Source: Procambarus clarkii (lineage: Eukaryota > Arthropoda > Malacostraca > Decapoda > Cambaridae). Taken from it: a stretch of 64,000 nt of DNA. Within the stretch, counting starts at the first letter, position 1. Every line of letters starts with the position of its first letter. The DNA lies in assembly GCF_040958095.1 (NCBI RefSeq), contig NC_091199.1, positions 32,276,977 through 32,340,976 on the forward strand, written 5' to 3'. The notes beneath the pieces are model-generated. The model was not told where the DNA came from, did no database searches, and saw nothing but the letters and a program-made list of their open reading frames with translations. Made by a program: the position numbers and the translations under genes. Positions 36,875 through 48,664 of this stretch are shown here, piece by piece.

Positions 36875-39638
36875 GGTCCTTGACCCCGTATTTGTTAAAG
36901 AACATGAACGAGTAAAGCAGCTTGGAGATACATATAAACGAACCAAAGCACTAGGTGACTTGCGTGCATTTCTTGTCGCAGAGGTGAGATACATGAGCAA
37001 CGTTATACGTAATAAACATTGGGAAGTGTTCCTACAAAGTATAAATAAGCAAACAACACTTGCGGAAGTTTGGGAAATAAACGAAAAATCTCTAGAAGCA
37101 ACCCAACCAAACTTCACCACAACCTACTAGAACAAGCAAACATTCTCTTTGATCAATGGGCACTAACATCAAGCTACAACTCACTCCCAATTAACATACA
37201 GGGCAAACTTAATGACACACACCGCAACAGACAACGAACCATCAATCTTGCCTGCACAGTTATCGACGTGTGGGACCTTAATGATGAAACTGAGCGGGAA
37301 TTCAATCATGCACTTAAGATGGGTAAATCAACTCTCCCTGGAGAGGACGGTATTACTTACAGTTTACTGAGATTAGTCTCACATGTACCAGGTAATCCTC
37401 TTTTAGTGTTATACAGAATGAGGTTAAGTGAAGGAGTATTGCCTGATGCTTGGACAAAGAGTGTCATTGTTCCTATCCCCAAACAACACTCAGATAATTA
37501 TAGGCCCATATATCTAACATCGTGTGTTTGTAAAGTGCTGGAACGCATTGTCCTTAACCGACTCATGTATCGTATACAGGGGGCATCTGTCATCCAAACT
37601 GTTTGGATTTATGCCTAGGCTCAGTACACAACACTGTTTTGCTGAATACTTCGCTCACATTGAAGCTTCCCCTCAAGCAGTTTTCCTCGACCTAGCAGCA
37701 GCTTTTGATACAGCAAATAGGGAAAACACACTAGAACAGCTTGCTGAGCTAGGAATACAAGGAAAATTACTGAAATGGATAAATGGCTATTTTTCTAATC
37801 GAGCAGCATATGTTTTGTTTAATGGTGTTAAAAGCACAGAAAGCAAACACTTTGAACTGGGAACTCCACAAGGAGGGTTCCCCTAATAATGAAGACACGG
37901 TCATTTGTTATGCTGATGATATATGTTTACAGGCTGCCTCCGAGCCTAGAATGCAAGTTTTGCTCGATGCTTTTGCTAATAGAGCTGAGGAATGGGGACT
38001 CCTTTTCTCTGTTCAGAAAACGCGCGACCTCATTCAGTGTGGTATTCCACCACCCAATTATCATATAGATGGGCGAACACTTGAGAACTGCGAGTCTTAC
38101 AGATATCTTAGTGTCCCTACTAACGACCCTAGGTACCTTTCCTCTCTCAAGATTAGACTCTGGGAGAGATTAAAGTCCTTGCGGGACCTTTATGGTATCA
38201 ATCATAGAATTAACGTAAGATTTGCTAGAATGTTTTATGTATCATTTATACACTCTGTGATTGAAAACGCTCTACATCTCACCCTGTATACAGACAAAGA
38301 GCTGAAATCTCTTAAAACCTTGCAAAATGAAACTATGCATCTCATCCTTGGGGCTCTAATGTCCACGACAATAATTAATATGAGAGCATAGTTAAAATTA
38401 CCTAACATAATTGAGAGAATTTTGTCTATTAGTACAGTTTTCGGCGTGAAGGCATTGAGTAGATCTCTGCAACAAATGAAGTTTCAAGCCAAACTTTCTA
38501 ATATACTACACTCACCTGAGGTCTATAGAATAAGAGCAAGATCTGATTATGCATTTTGGCTCCACAAAGTAGCCAACTCCTTCAAAATATTAAATATGTT
38601 CCCGACTCAATTAATGATTAATGAACCAATTACTCCATGTGAAAACTGGGATCTATCAGTTGATTTTGTAAATGCACCCAAGAAAGATAGTGTACTCGCT
38701 ACATATTTTAAACAGTTAACACTGTTTTAATAATTTATTAAAGCTGTGTTAACTGTTTTACCCTGAGAACTGAGAGTTCTCAGGGTATGGGTAACGATGT
38801 GAATCAGTGCTATACCGACGGTTCTATAGAAAAAGGTGGACAATGTACTGAATGCGCATGTAATATATTTGAACAATCTTCTCTCGTAAATACAGCAATG
38901 AAGCGCGTCAATGATTGGGCAAGTACAACTCAAACCGAACTTGCAGGCATATACCTTGCCACTGAATTTTTAAAAGTCAAAGGCAGTGGACATATATACT
39001 GTGACTCGCAGCGTGCACTCTTGGCATTGAACGCACATAGTAGAATGAATGTTTTAGCTGCTAAAGAAATCAGATTCGAAATTAAATTCCTATGGATACC
39101 ATCACATGTTGGCATCTCAAAGCATGACACTGTTGATATGCTTGCAATGACAGCCTGTAGAAAACCAGTGGTAGAAATTCATATGGGTGTTTCATTAACA
39201 GTGACAAAGAGAATACTTAAACAAGAATCTAATGAAAATCTCACTGACCTAACAAATTCACAAAGACCTTAAATTTCTAGCATTAAATATTATGAGAGAT
39301 ATCGTGAAGAGACGTTCACATATGGGTCTAATAGAGCAAGAACTCGGCAATGTTATGTTATAGTGGCCAGAATACGCCTGGGATATAGACGTATCTGGCA
39401 GCTTTCTCAAATCCCAAATGTCGAGTACACAATGTGTCAACTTTGTGAAAGAAAAATCATGCACTCTCGTGAACATTATATTGTAGAATGTCCCATATTG
39501 ACTGACTTTCGCCCTCCTGGGCTGAGGTGTGCTAAACTCTGTAACTTCTGTATGAATACTGGAACACTTGATAATATATTGGATTTGTACCTTAAGACTG
39601 ACCATGTAATGTATCAACTATACAATGTATGTATTTGA
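36875..39638 (+). pseudogene. I-clade LINE ORF2: RT, RNase H, CCHC
   Basis: Opens KWVLDPVFVKEHERVKQLGD, the region before the RT. RT motifs: PGEDGITYSLLRLV, NYRPIYLTSCVCKVLERIV, FLDLAAAFDTANRENTL, ELGTPQGG and YADD at 37909-37920. RNase H at 38787-39272: YTDGSIEKGG, TELAGIYLATEFL, YCDSQRALLAL, LWIPSHVGISKHD. The C-terminal YTMCQLCERKIMHSREHYIV (about 39430) is the CCHC-like end. There are at least five breaks: stops near 37127 and 38391 and frame changes near 37060, 37600 and 37880. Confidence 0.8.
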
Positions 39639-39787
39639 TGTAACTATATAACCTGAGCTTATAAAAGCAACTTAATCACCTTCAGTGGTTAAGTGCTTAA
39701 TTGTACACTAGTTTTCTATCAGCTATCTCACCCTGTCTGAGTAAAAGAGACAATGTATCTGTATGTATGTAGGTGTGTGTATATATG

Positions 39788-39790
<3 letters not shown>

Positions 39791-39876
<86 letters not shown>
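39791..39876. repeat. (AT)n microsatellite in LINE 3' UTR
   Basis: AT run flanked by GTATGTATAT-type imperfect copies. Confidence 0.95.
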
Positions 39877-39884
<8 letters not shown>

Positions 39885-40292
39885 GGATGTATGTGTGTGT
39901 ATGTATATGTATGTATGTGTATAAAGTATGTGTGGAAGCTGATCAGAATTACATTTCACCTTTGTTAATGCCCATTAATAACACTATGTAAAAGACACGT
40001 TGAACATTTTATGTAGGGCCGACGTAAATCTGCGTATCTATGTATTTACGTATGTAGGTTAGATTAGCATTTTAAAAGCACTGCTAGCACCTTCTGTGGT
40101 TGATTGTTTAATAAATCCCTGAACTATATGTTTAACAAATCTCTACCCCTGTCCATAGTGGACAGAAGAAAATCTATTTATACTTGCAAGCATTGTAAAC
40201 GTGTGGCCACGTCTGTGGTAGAAAATAAAAGTAATAATAATAAAACTAATAATACCACCATTACTGCTGCAAGAGGAGAGACAGCTAATCTC

Positions 40293-41075
40293 CGTCAGTA
40301 GTCATGTCACACCAGGCGTCCCTCCCTGTGGGAGAGATTACTCACCTCCGTCAGTAGTCATGTCACACCAGGCAGACACCAGCCGTCCCTCCCTGTGGGA
40401 GAGATTACTCACCTCTGTCAGTAGTCATGTCACACCAGGCAGACACTGGCCGTCCCTCCCTGTGGGAGAGATTACTCACCTCCGTCAGTAGGCATGTCAC
40501 ACCAGGCAGACACCAGCCGTCCCTCCCTGTGGGAGAGATTACTCACCTCCGTCAGTAGTCATGTCACACCAGGCAGACACCGGCCGTCCCTCCCTGTGGG
40601 AGAGATTACTCACCTCCGTCAGTAGTCATGTCACACCAGGCAGACACCAGCCGTCCCTCCCTGTGGGAGAGATTACTCACCTCCGTCAGTAGTCATGTCA
40701 CACCAGGCAGACACTGGCCGTCCCTCCCTGTGGGAGAGATTACTCACCTCCGTCAGTAGTCATGTCACACCAGGCAGACACCAGCCGTCCCTCCCTGTGG
40801 GAGAGATTACTCACCTCCGTCAGTAGTTATGTCACACCAGGCAGACACTGGCCGTCCCTCCCTGTGGGAGAGATTACTCACCTCCGTCAGTAGTCATGTC
40901 ACACCAGGCAGACACCGGCCGTCCCTCCCTGTGGGAGAGATTACTCACCTCCGTCAGTAGTTATGTCACACCAGGCAGACACCGGCCGTCCCTCCCTGTG
41001 GGAGAGATTACTCACCTCCGTCAGTAGTCATGTCACACCAGGCAGACACCGGCCGTCCCTCCCTGTGGGAGAGAT
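40293..41075. repeat. 67-bp minisatellite, 12 units
   Basis: CAGTAGTCATGTCACACCAG recurs every 67 bases at 40351, 40418, 40485 and so on to 41021; the first unit is short. Units differ mainly at one site (ACACCAGCC versus ACACTGGCC or ACACCGGCC), and these types alternate over much of the array, a sign of a two-unit higher-order repeat. Confidence 0.95.
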
Positions 41076-41264
41076 CACAACTCATAAAACACCTCAACAT
41101 CTCACCAGGTGAAGGGCCTGGACATCACCCACATATTGTGGATGTTGTCCAGCAGCTATATAAAACTCTCCAGAACCAAGCATGTTTATCATTACTGTGG
41201 AGATTAAGCTCACATCACGGATAAAGTCCTCTTGGTTGAGTCCAGGCCCCACACACCATTTTGT

Positions 41265-41560
41265 ATGACTCATGTTGAATCACAAAAACTGAGTCACTTG
41301 TTTTGAGTCACTCATCCTGAGGCACTCATACTGAATCTCACTGACTCACTTATACAGTCATTTTTATTGAGTCACTTATAATAAGTCACTCACACAGATT
41401 CATTTATACTAAATCATACAAAGTCACTCCTGCATAGTTGCTCGTACTGAGTCACTCTCATGGAATCACTCACTCTCAGTAACTCACTTTGAACCACTTG
41501 AATTTAGTCAATCTTACTGAGCAACTCCCATTGATTCATTAATACTGCATTAATACGGCT
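41265..41560. repeat. Degenerate TGAGTCACTCATACT repeat
   Basis: Low-order repeat of roughly 15 bases rich in TGAGTCAC. The same family fills 47400-47745, 48665-49905 and, inverted, 57895-59165 and 59535-59890. Confidence 0.85.
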
Positions 41561-41629
41561 TCAGCGGGTTGGTGATTCTTTGGGTTTATATCCCGCTAAA
41601 CACACGACGAAACTACGACGTTGCTGCCA

Positions 41630-41865
41630 CGTTGTAACAAATTGTAACACCTTCTAACAAGTTGTAACACCTTCTAACAAGTTGTAACACCTTCTAATAA
41701 GTGTAACACCTTCTAACAAGTTATAACACCATCTAACAAGTTGTAACACCATCTAACATGTTGTAACACCTTCTGACAAGTTGTAACAACTGTCTTGCAG
41801 ATTGTAACAACTTTCGAACACGCCATAACAACTTTATAACAAGATGTAACAACTTTGTAACGAGG
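41630..41865. repeat. ~20-bp minisatellite (GTTGTAACACCTTCTAACAA)
   Basis: About ten units with small variations, immediately before an LTR-like stretch. Confidence 0.9.
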
Positions 41866-41868
41866 TAC

Positions 41869-44050
41869 TGTGACGGAGTTCCCCCCCTTGTAATTCTCCC
41901 ACGCCTGCAGTAAGAGTCATGTCTGCTTTTCCCAAGCGTTCTCTACGTTGCAGGCTACAATTTGATATATGGGAGAGAGTGAAGTGTTCTCGGAGAGCCG
42001 AGAAATTTGTGAAATAGTAATATTTTGGCCTGTGGTTTAGGCCCTTTAGGGAGCCAAGATGGCGCTGGCCTCCCTGATCTCCCGCCAAAACCGTGTGACG
42101 TCAGTGGCACCGGATTGGTCACCGACAGCAATGTGGCACCGGGAGCCAATGAAAACTTCCCATAGCGAAAGTGACGTCACGAAGGAAGGGGGTCCAGCCC
42201 GCGCTCCGAGCTGGCGCCAGCAGTCAGACACGACACGTCATAGAGGTCGGACGTGCGACGAGTGGTCCTGTCAGTCGGACAGTTGTTTCCCGCTCCCGTG
42301 GATTTACGCGTCACCTGAAGTCCGCCAGTACTCTGAGAAGTCTTCCCTAGTTCATGTGTTGAACCAGAAGAGGGAATTGACGGTTATTTGAGCAACAAGT
42401 GCTCCAGTCAGGTACTGTACCCGTAGCAGTGAAGCCGTGCAGTGACGTATGTGGCGTCTATGGCAATTCACCAGTTCGTGACAGCGTAGTGGCAGACAGA
42501 GCCACTGGGTAGCTGAGGAAGAGTGGACTATTTGGGGAAACCGGACGACTGTAGCTGAGACGTAGGCGACAGCCGTTGCTGGGAGAAGACGACGGCCAGG
42601 AGACCGACTCCAACCTTCGAGAAGTCAGGAAGGAGGACGGACCTGCAGTGAGGAGGCACGGAGACGACGCGCTAAACGGTGGGACGACGAGAGGCTCTGG
42701 TAGGACACGACGACATGTAGTGTGGGGCGTTCCCGACACGAGGACCAGGAGCTACATCTCGACTCTCATCGGAGGATAGGGTGAAGTAGGTGTTTCTAGT
42801 TCCCTCCCCATTCCCCTTTAGTTAGCTATATTATTCGGCTATATTTTCTAGCCTGAGGATTTTATATGTCGTGAGCAAGTCTCACCCATGTCACGATAAA
42901 GCACCAGTGTGCTAGACAGTACTATCAAGAGTACTTGAAATATTCATGTTGATTATTGGTGTGTACAGGCACCAGGAACAAGTGATAAATTTACTGTGTT
43001 GTGTATATCTTTCTATAGATTTTGATATGAACATATAGTGGTAAATTATATATAATATTATGCCAGTATTTGAAAGTTAGGCTGTGCGCCCAGAAATCAT
43101 TTATTTTCCATGTATTGATATTTGATGTGACTACATTATATATGCTATGTTCATGCAGTGATAAGTCGTTCGTGAGTACAGCGAATTATTGAGTTATTGC
43201 CCACGAGAGAAAGTACTGAAAACTCCAGTGTTAATATTTCATAATATATTGTTGGATGAATAACAGTGTAAGACCATTACAGTGAGTCATTATAGCATTA
43301 ATTGTAGAAAAGACTGTTTGAGCCTGAATACAGTGTAACCAAGTGATACGTGCTATTGTAGCCAATATCGTGTGTGCGAGTTCATAGTAATATTGGAGAA
43401 CTTAAGGAAACAGCGGGCGTGAATCTGAAAACAAGCAAAGAGCTTCCACGCGCGGGCCAGCGATCAGCTGTTCTTGACACTTGATGAGGAGGGGAGGTGT
43501 TGCCCCCATAGTGATCGCATAGTATCCGTGGGAACTTCCGACCGCGTCGGGATCAGTTGATTTATTTGTTGTTGTTTGGCCTTTGTGACATCTTTCATAC
43601 ATTTTAAGTAAAATACAAAATTACCTTCGTGTTTTTATCATTCCCTCCATTGATCTTGTGGCTACATTATACTGAAAGCATTGAGTGATAACAATAAGTA
43701 CCTGCCTGATTCCGGATCTTTTGAGTGTGACCTTGCCAAGGCTACCACTCATTCCACCAGTCCACTGATGGTGTTGCTGGCCACCTAAAACACCAGTTGG
43801 CGACCTTGTGGTTAACCGTAGAGCCCGATTGTTGGGGAGGGCACACGACAGTCAAGTGAACGAGTCGTGTTCTCACTCTTTCTTAATAAGAAGCCGTTAA
43901 GATCGACTGGGAGACTCTCCTGGCGTTCAGTGGCTCCGTGAGGATCGAGTGAAGACCCGCAGGGCTACGGTGAGTGACCTTGAGCATAACTACTGCTCAC
44001 CCCAGAGTAAGGGTAGAGAATAATAGAGAGGTGAAACCCCAACAGTACCA
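41869..44050 (+). mobile_element. LTR-like fossil (Gypsy type?), LTR and leader
   Basis: Starts TGTGACGGAG, has a GC-rich promoter-like part with two TGACGTCA sites (42096-42103, 42172-42179) and two CCAAT boxes in opposite orientations (42114-42118, 42146-42150). Near 43795 a TTGGCGACC stretch resembles the primer-binding site that follows the LTR in some Gypsy clades. If so, the LTR is about 1.9 kb, followed by leader. No coding part follows; the piece is a broken remnant. Long frames inside are not genes. A host promoter is a less likely alternative. Confidence 0.35.
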
Positions 44051-44074
44051 ATAGGGACCGTTACACTGTGTGTT

Positions 44075-45479
44075 TGCAGAGTGACGGATTTTGACTTCAA
44101 GGTTCTTATCTTCAACAATCTGATGCAAGGTAATGTTAATAATTTGGTAGTTGTGGCGTGGGTTGTTATACCCTACAAGCAAGGTCTTGCATTTGTTACA
44201 TTAAAAACATTTGCCAGCCTTCTGAAAATTTGTGGAGCTTCTATGATTCTCTTTCTAAGTCCTTGATATCATTTTCACTTGCCACTTCACCATAAATTTT
44301 TGTGTCGTCTGCAAAATTTATGATGTGGTTTGTAATATTCTCATCTCTCATTAATTAATGTATACCTTAAAAAGGGTTGGGCCGAAAATGGATCCCTGTG
44401 GTACCCAACTCACCACATTTCCCAAGTCAGATTTCTTTCGGTTTAGCACGGCCTTTTATTTTATTTGTTTTAATCATTGCTTTATTTATTCTAGTGTTAT
44501 ATCATTTATTTCATATTCCTGTAATTTCCTTACTAGTCTTTCATATGGTAGCTTTCAATAAAAGCATTATCAAAGTCCATATATACTTCACCTGCTGGAA
44601 ATCCTTTGTCTGAGTAGCTCGTTACCGTTTCCAAAAAAAATATCTATATTTTAACAAACCGAAGTTGCGTTGATTTTACAAGATTGCTCACTGTGAGATG
44701 GTGGATGATTTTATCACTTAGAAGTCTTCTCATGAGCTTGCTGATGTGTGATATCAAGCAAATCGGACCGTAGTTTTCTACTGAGCTTTCTGCCTTTTTT
44801 GGAAATATGGGTGACAACGGCGGGTAGAAATAGCCCAAGCTACTCTATCCTTTTTAGGTAGAGTAGCTTATCATATTTCCTCAATAAACGTACTTGAACT
44901 TGAACGGGTGACATTTTCATATTTCTAATCTATGGACACTATCCCGTGGTCCAGAGATTTTCTGAAAAGGAATTTCAGTGGTAGGTATTGTTTCTCTGCC
45001 AGTTCCTTTACTGCTCTGGATTTAATTCCGTCCACACCTGGGGTGTTTGAGTCTTTTAGTTTGTCAGTGATCTTCCTGGTAATGTCACACGTTATGGGTA
45101 TATCACTTATTGAATTCTCTTCACCTCCTTCAAACATTCCTGTGGGTAATGGGATGCCATCTAATCTTGCAAGTGAAACACCAATGTAAAGTATTCCTTC
45201 GGGTGCTTGCTGCCCTTTTATCGTCCATTATAATTTGGTTAGTCTCATCTTTCCAGGGTCCTACCGAGACTTTTGTTTAGTTTTACTTTTTATATAGGCA
45301 TAGAACGACATTGGATATTTCTCTATGTTTTGAGCCAGTTGATTTTCGTAGTTTCTTTTGACTGATCTGATTTCCTGGGTGGCTGAGTTTAATGCCTTTT
45401 TATATATCTCATAATCAATGATGTTCATCATGGATTTATACCTCCTACAGAGGGCGTTTATATAAAATAATTGTATCAT
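44075..45479 (-). mobile_element. CR1/L2-like LINE, RT part, minus strand
   Basis: Minus strand from 45479: YKSMMNIIDYEIYKKALNSA and SFYAYIKSKTKQK (linker before the RT), then TPGVDGIKSRAVKELAEKQY, LKFLFRKSLDHGIV, NYGPICLISHISKLMRRLLS, then NFADDTKIYGEVASENDIKD (FADD at 44303-44314) and VTNARPCL, ending GYNNPRHNYQIINITLHQIV near 44075. Many stops and frame changes. The first ~210 bases are repeated inverted at 62096-62305. Confidence 0.8.
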
Positions 45480-45605
45480 TTTATAGCTCTACTTTTATTC
45501 GGTGTTAGCTTACTGTCCTTATGTTTAAGTATGTGTAACTGAGTAATTAAGCATGTGTAGCTGAGTAATTATGCATGGGTAATTGAGTAACTAGCACCCC
45601 GCACT

Positions 45606-45728
45606 CCCAACTCCGGGGTGGAGGGACGTCAACTCCGGGGTTGAAGGACGTCAAGGACGTCAACTCCGGGGTTGAGGGACGTCAACTCCAGGGTGGAGGG
45701 ACGTCAACTCAGGGGTGGAGGGACGCCT
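45606..45728. repeat. ~22-bp minisatellite (GGTTGAGGGACGTCAACTCC), left
   Basis: About five to six units; the inverted counterpart is at 61830-61965. Confidence 0.9.
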
Positions 45729-45739
45729 TTCTTTACATT

Positions 45740-46610
45740 CAGTTTTTTCCCCAGAACTGTACCCTTCGAGGCTCTGACAAATAGTTCCACTTAGTTTGCT
45801 ATCATGAGAGCTTGTGAGATGCTGACGGTCTTCATCAAACAGACGAATGTTTAGTGAATAATGAAGTGCATAAACTGTGAGCGGAGAAGCTGTAACAGAG
45901 CCATTGGTTGATTAAGAAGAATAGCAAGAACGCCTGCAGACACTAAGATCACTATGGGTTCATCAAATGAAAATACTTTCCTAGATAAAGAGAAGAGTTA
46001 AACGAATATAGCATAATTAGACTTTGTGTACGCGGATTCCTTTACATTTTATCAGAGCGGTTTTGACTTTTAATATATTGATTGTTAGTATAATGATCAA
46101 TCGATTTTATGTCATTACCATTTTTCCCATACAATGATTGTCGGTAATTTATGCGGGGCTTATCCCAAAACTCATGTACGTTAAATTTGATATTTTTTTT
46201 ATTTACGTATAGTAATGATTTGATATGATTTAATATAAATAATTAAGTATCAATATTAGTTTAATAATTATTTCAGTGAATTAGGATAACTAATTATATT
46301 GTAACTGATGTCATTTAGCCACGTCGATCTATGAAAATTAGATTGAGAAAAGCAGTGTTTGCCCCCTTAACGAGCCAGTGTCCTGCTGCATTGGAACCCA
46401 ATTTATAGAATTAGTTAAAATTTTGGCCTTACTATGGGTATGGAGGAAGCAGAATACACAACGCCTTAAGCTAAACTACAGCTTGTCACCTCAGGAGTTT
46501 AGGATACGACTGAGGTGACTAAATCCAGCAAAGGAATAAATAAATTATTATTTGCCAATCTATGCTTAATTGATTCATGTTTGAGTTAACAATCATATTT
46601 AATTTAACTA
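45740..46610. other. Unique block of the inverted duplication (left)
   Basis: No gene or repeat recognised. Its near-identical inverted copy at 60960-61825 is the best place to measure divergence of the arms. Confidence 0.6.
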
Positions 46611-46773
46611 TTAAGTATTGTTACAAGGTCTAGCACCACAGTGAAAGTTCTCTAGTCCTTTGTTTCTCCCCTGTTGATGAAAATTAGATGTCTTGTTCAT
46701 TGTAACTGACCTATAGCTTGCTCTATTATATGGATTTGGCAAACTAGGATAAGTGTATAATGGATTTACACAA

Positions 46774-47336
46774 TGTCCCACAAGTGTCTGGTCCATCTGA
46801 ACTTTCCACACGTGTCTGGTCCTCCTGAACCTCCCACATGTGTCTGGTCCTTCTGAACCTCCCACACGTGTCTGGTCCTTCTGAACCTCCCACACGTGTC
46901 TGGTCCTTCTGAACCTCCCACATGTGTCTGGTCCTTCTGAACCTCCCACACGTGTCTGGTCCTTCTGAACCTCCCACACGTGTCTGGTCCTTCTGAACCT
47001 CCCACACGTGTCTGGTCCTTCTGAACCTCCCACACGTGTCTGGTCCTTCTGAACCTCCCACATGTGTCTGGTCCTTCTGAACCTCCCACATGTGTCTGGT
47101 CCTTCTGAACCTCCCACATGTGTCTGGTCCTTCTGAACCTCCCACATGTGTCTGGTCCTTCTGAACCTCCCACACGTGTCTGGTCCTTCTGAACCACCCA
47201 CACGTGTCTGGTCCTTCTGAACCTCCCACACGTGTCTGGTCCTTCTGAACCTCCTACACGTGTCTGGTCCTCCTGAACCTCCCACATGTGTCTGGTCCTT
47301 CTGAACCTCCCACGCGTGTCTGGTCCTTCTGAACCG
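46774..47336 (-). repeat. 29-bp VNTR, left arm (~20 units)
   Basis: Unit CCACACGTGTCTGGTCC plus TTCTGAACCTC. Units alternate between CACGTG and CATGTG at one CpG. As 29 has no stop codon in several frames and three units make 29 codons, all three minus frames stay open for 160-256 codons (RRTRHVWEVQKDQTRVGGSE). I regard these as artefacts. Confidence 0.95.
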
Positions 47337-47399
47337 GAAGAATCGGACCAATTGTCTAGTCCTTTCATATAATGTTTTCATATGAGTTATTCATTATGA

Positions 47400-47745
47400 T
47401 TCCATCAAAATGAGTTACTCTTATATTTTCACTCATATCAAGTCACTCATACTAAGTGACTAACATTACATAATTCATAGTGAGTAACTCATAGTGAGGT
47501 ACTCGCACAGAGTCACTCATATTGATTTATTCATACTAAATCACTCAAAATTAGTACTTCACAATAAACCTATCATTTTGATTTACTCTTACTGAATAAT
47601 TCAGGCACAGTCACCCATACTGACTCATGCTAAGTCACACACTACTGGTCAATTAAACTGAGGCAACCCTACTACGTCACTCATACTTTATCACTCATAC
47701 GGAGTCCTAATACTGTGTCACTTACAAGAAGTAAGTCACTCATAC
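47400..47745. repeat. TGAGTCACTCAT-type degenerate repeat
   Basis: Between the two VNTRs of the left arm; counterpart 59535-59890. Confidence 0.85.
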
Positions 47746-47821
47746 TTTTAATAAAACACAACTGGAAAAAGAAGGCAGGGTGGACTTTATTTTCTTTAAT
47801 TATCACAAAGACTTAATACTG

Positions 47822-48545
47822 TTCCTTATGAAAGACTGGTGGAGGAGCAAGCAGGTATAGCTGGGAACACACTCAACTTTTCCTCATGAAAGACTGGTGG
47901 AGGAGCAAGCAGGTATAGCTGGGAACACACTCAACTGTTCCTCATGAAAGACTGGTGGAGAAGGTGGAGGAGCAAGCAGGTATAGCTGGGAACACACTCA
48001 ACTGTTCCTCTTGAAAGTCTGGCGGAGGAGTAAACAGGTATAGCTGGAAACACACACTCAACTGTTTCTCCCGAAAGACTGGTGGAGAAGGTGGAGGAGC
48101 AAGCAGGTATAGCTGGGAACACACTCAACTGTTCCTCTTGAAAGTCTGGTGGAGGAGTAAGCAGGTATAGCTGGAAACACACACTCAACTGTTTCTCATC
48201 AAAGACTGGTGGAGAAGGTGGAGGAGCAAGCAGGTATAGCTGGGAACACACTCAACTCTTCCTCATGAAAGACTGGTGGAGGAGCAAGCAGGTATAGCTG
48301 GGAACACACTCAACTCTTCCTCATGAAAGACTGGTGGAGGAGCAAGCAGTTATAGCTGGGAACACACTCAACTGTTCCTCATGAAAGACTGGTGTAGGAG
48401 CAAGCAGGTATAGCTGGAAACACACTCAACTGTTCATCATAAAAGACTGGTGGGGAAGGTAGAGGAGCAAGCAGGTATAGCTGGGAACACACTCAACTGT
48501 TCCTCAGGAAATACTGATGGGGAAGGTGGAGGAACAAGCAGGTAT
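47822..48545 (-). repeat. 60-69-bp VNTR, left arm (~12 units)
   Basis: Unit contains TCCTCATGAAAGACTGGTGG, an optional GAAGGTGGA, GAGCAAGCAGGTATAGCTGG and GAACACACTCAACT. The right arm keeps only about three units (59275-59455), a large copy-number difference. Confidence 0.9.
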
Positions 48546-48664
48546 AACTGGGAACGCACTGATCTGGGTAAGTGACGACCTACAGGACAGAAAACAGAGA
48601 GCCACAGTGAGAGAAGAGGTATCGTGTGGGAAGAATGAATCAAGAGCAGTATCTCAAGAATCCC

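Larger units (their letters stand above)
36875..40255 (+). mobile_element. I-clade LINE, 5'-truncated, decayed
   Basis: Coding-like from about 36875, RT, RNase H and a C-terminal cysteine motif, then a 3' UTR ending in a TAATAATAATAAAACTAATAATA tail region near 40230-40255, the (TAA)n tail typical of I elements. An (AT)n expansion sits in the 3' UTR. The upstream endonuclease is absent; the CR1-like LINE ends exactly where this one starts. Confidence 0.8.

Noticed and set aside
41030-41224. 64-codon frame at the end of the 67-bp array
   Set aside because: Its first part is repeat unit and the rest has no family resemblance.
42059-42391. Host gene starting at an ATG in a GC-rich region (110 codons)
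   Set aside because: No recognisable domain, and it lies in an LTR-like region.
46774-47336. CRISPR-like direct repeats
   Set aside because: Units are contiguous without spacers and the sequence is eukaryotic.
46611-47381. Repetitive protein of 160-256 residues (and 309-349 residues at 59890-60952)
   Set aside because: The 29-bp unit has no stop in several frames, all three frames are open, and copy number differs between the arms; no start context or non-repeat domain.
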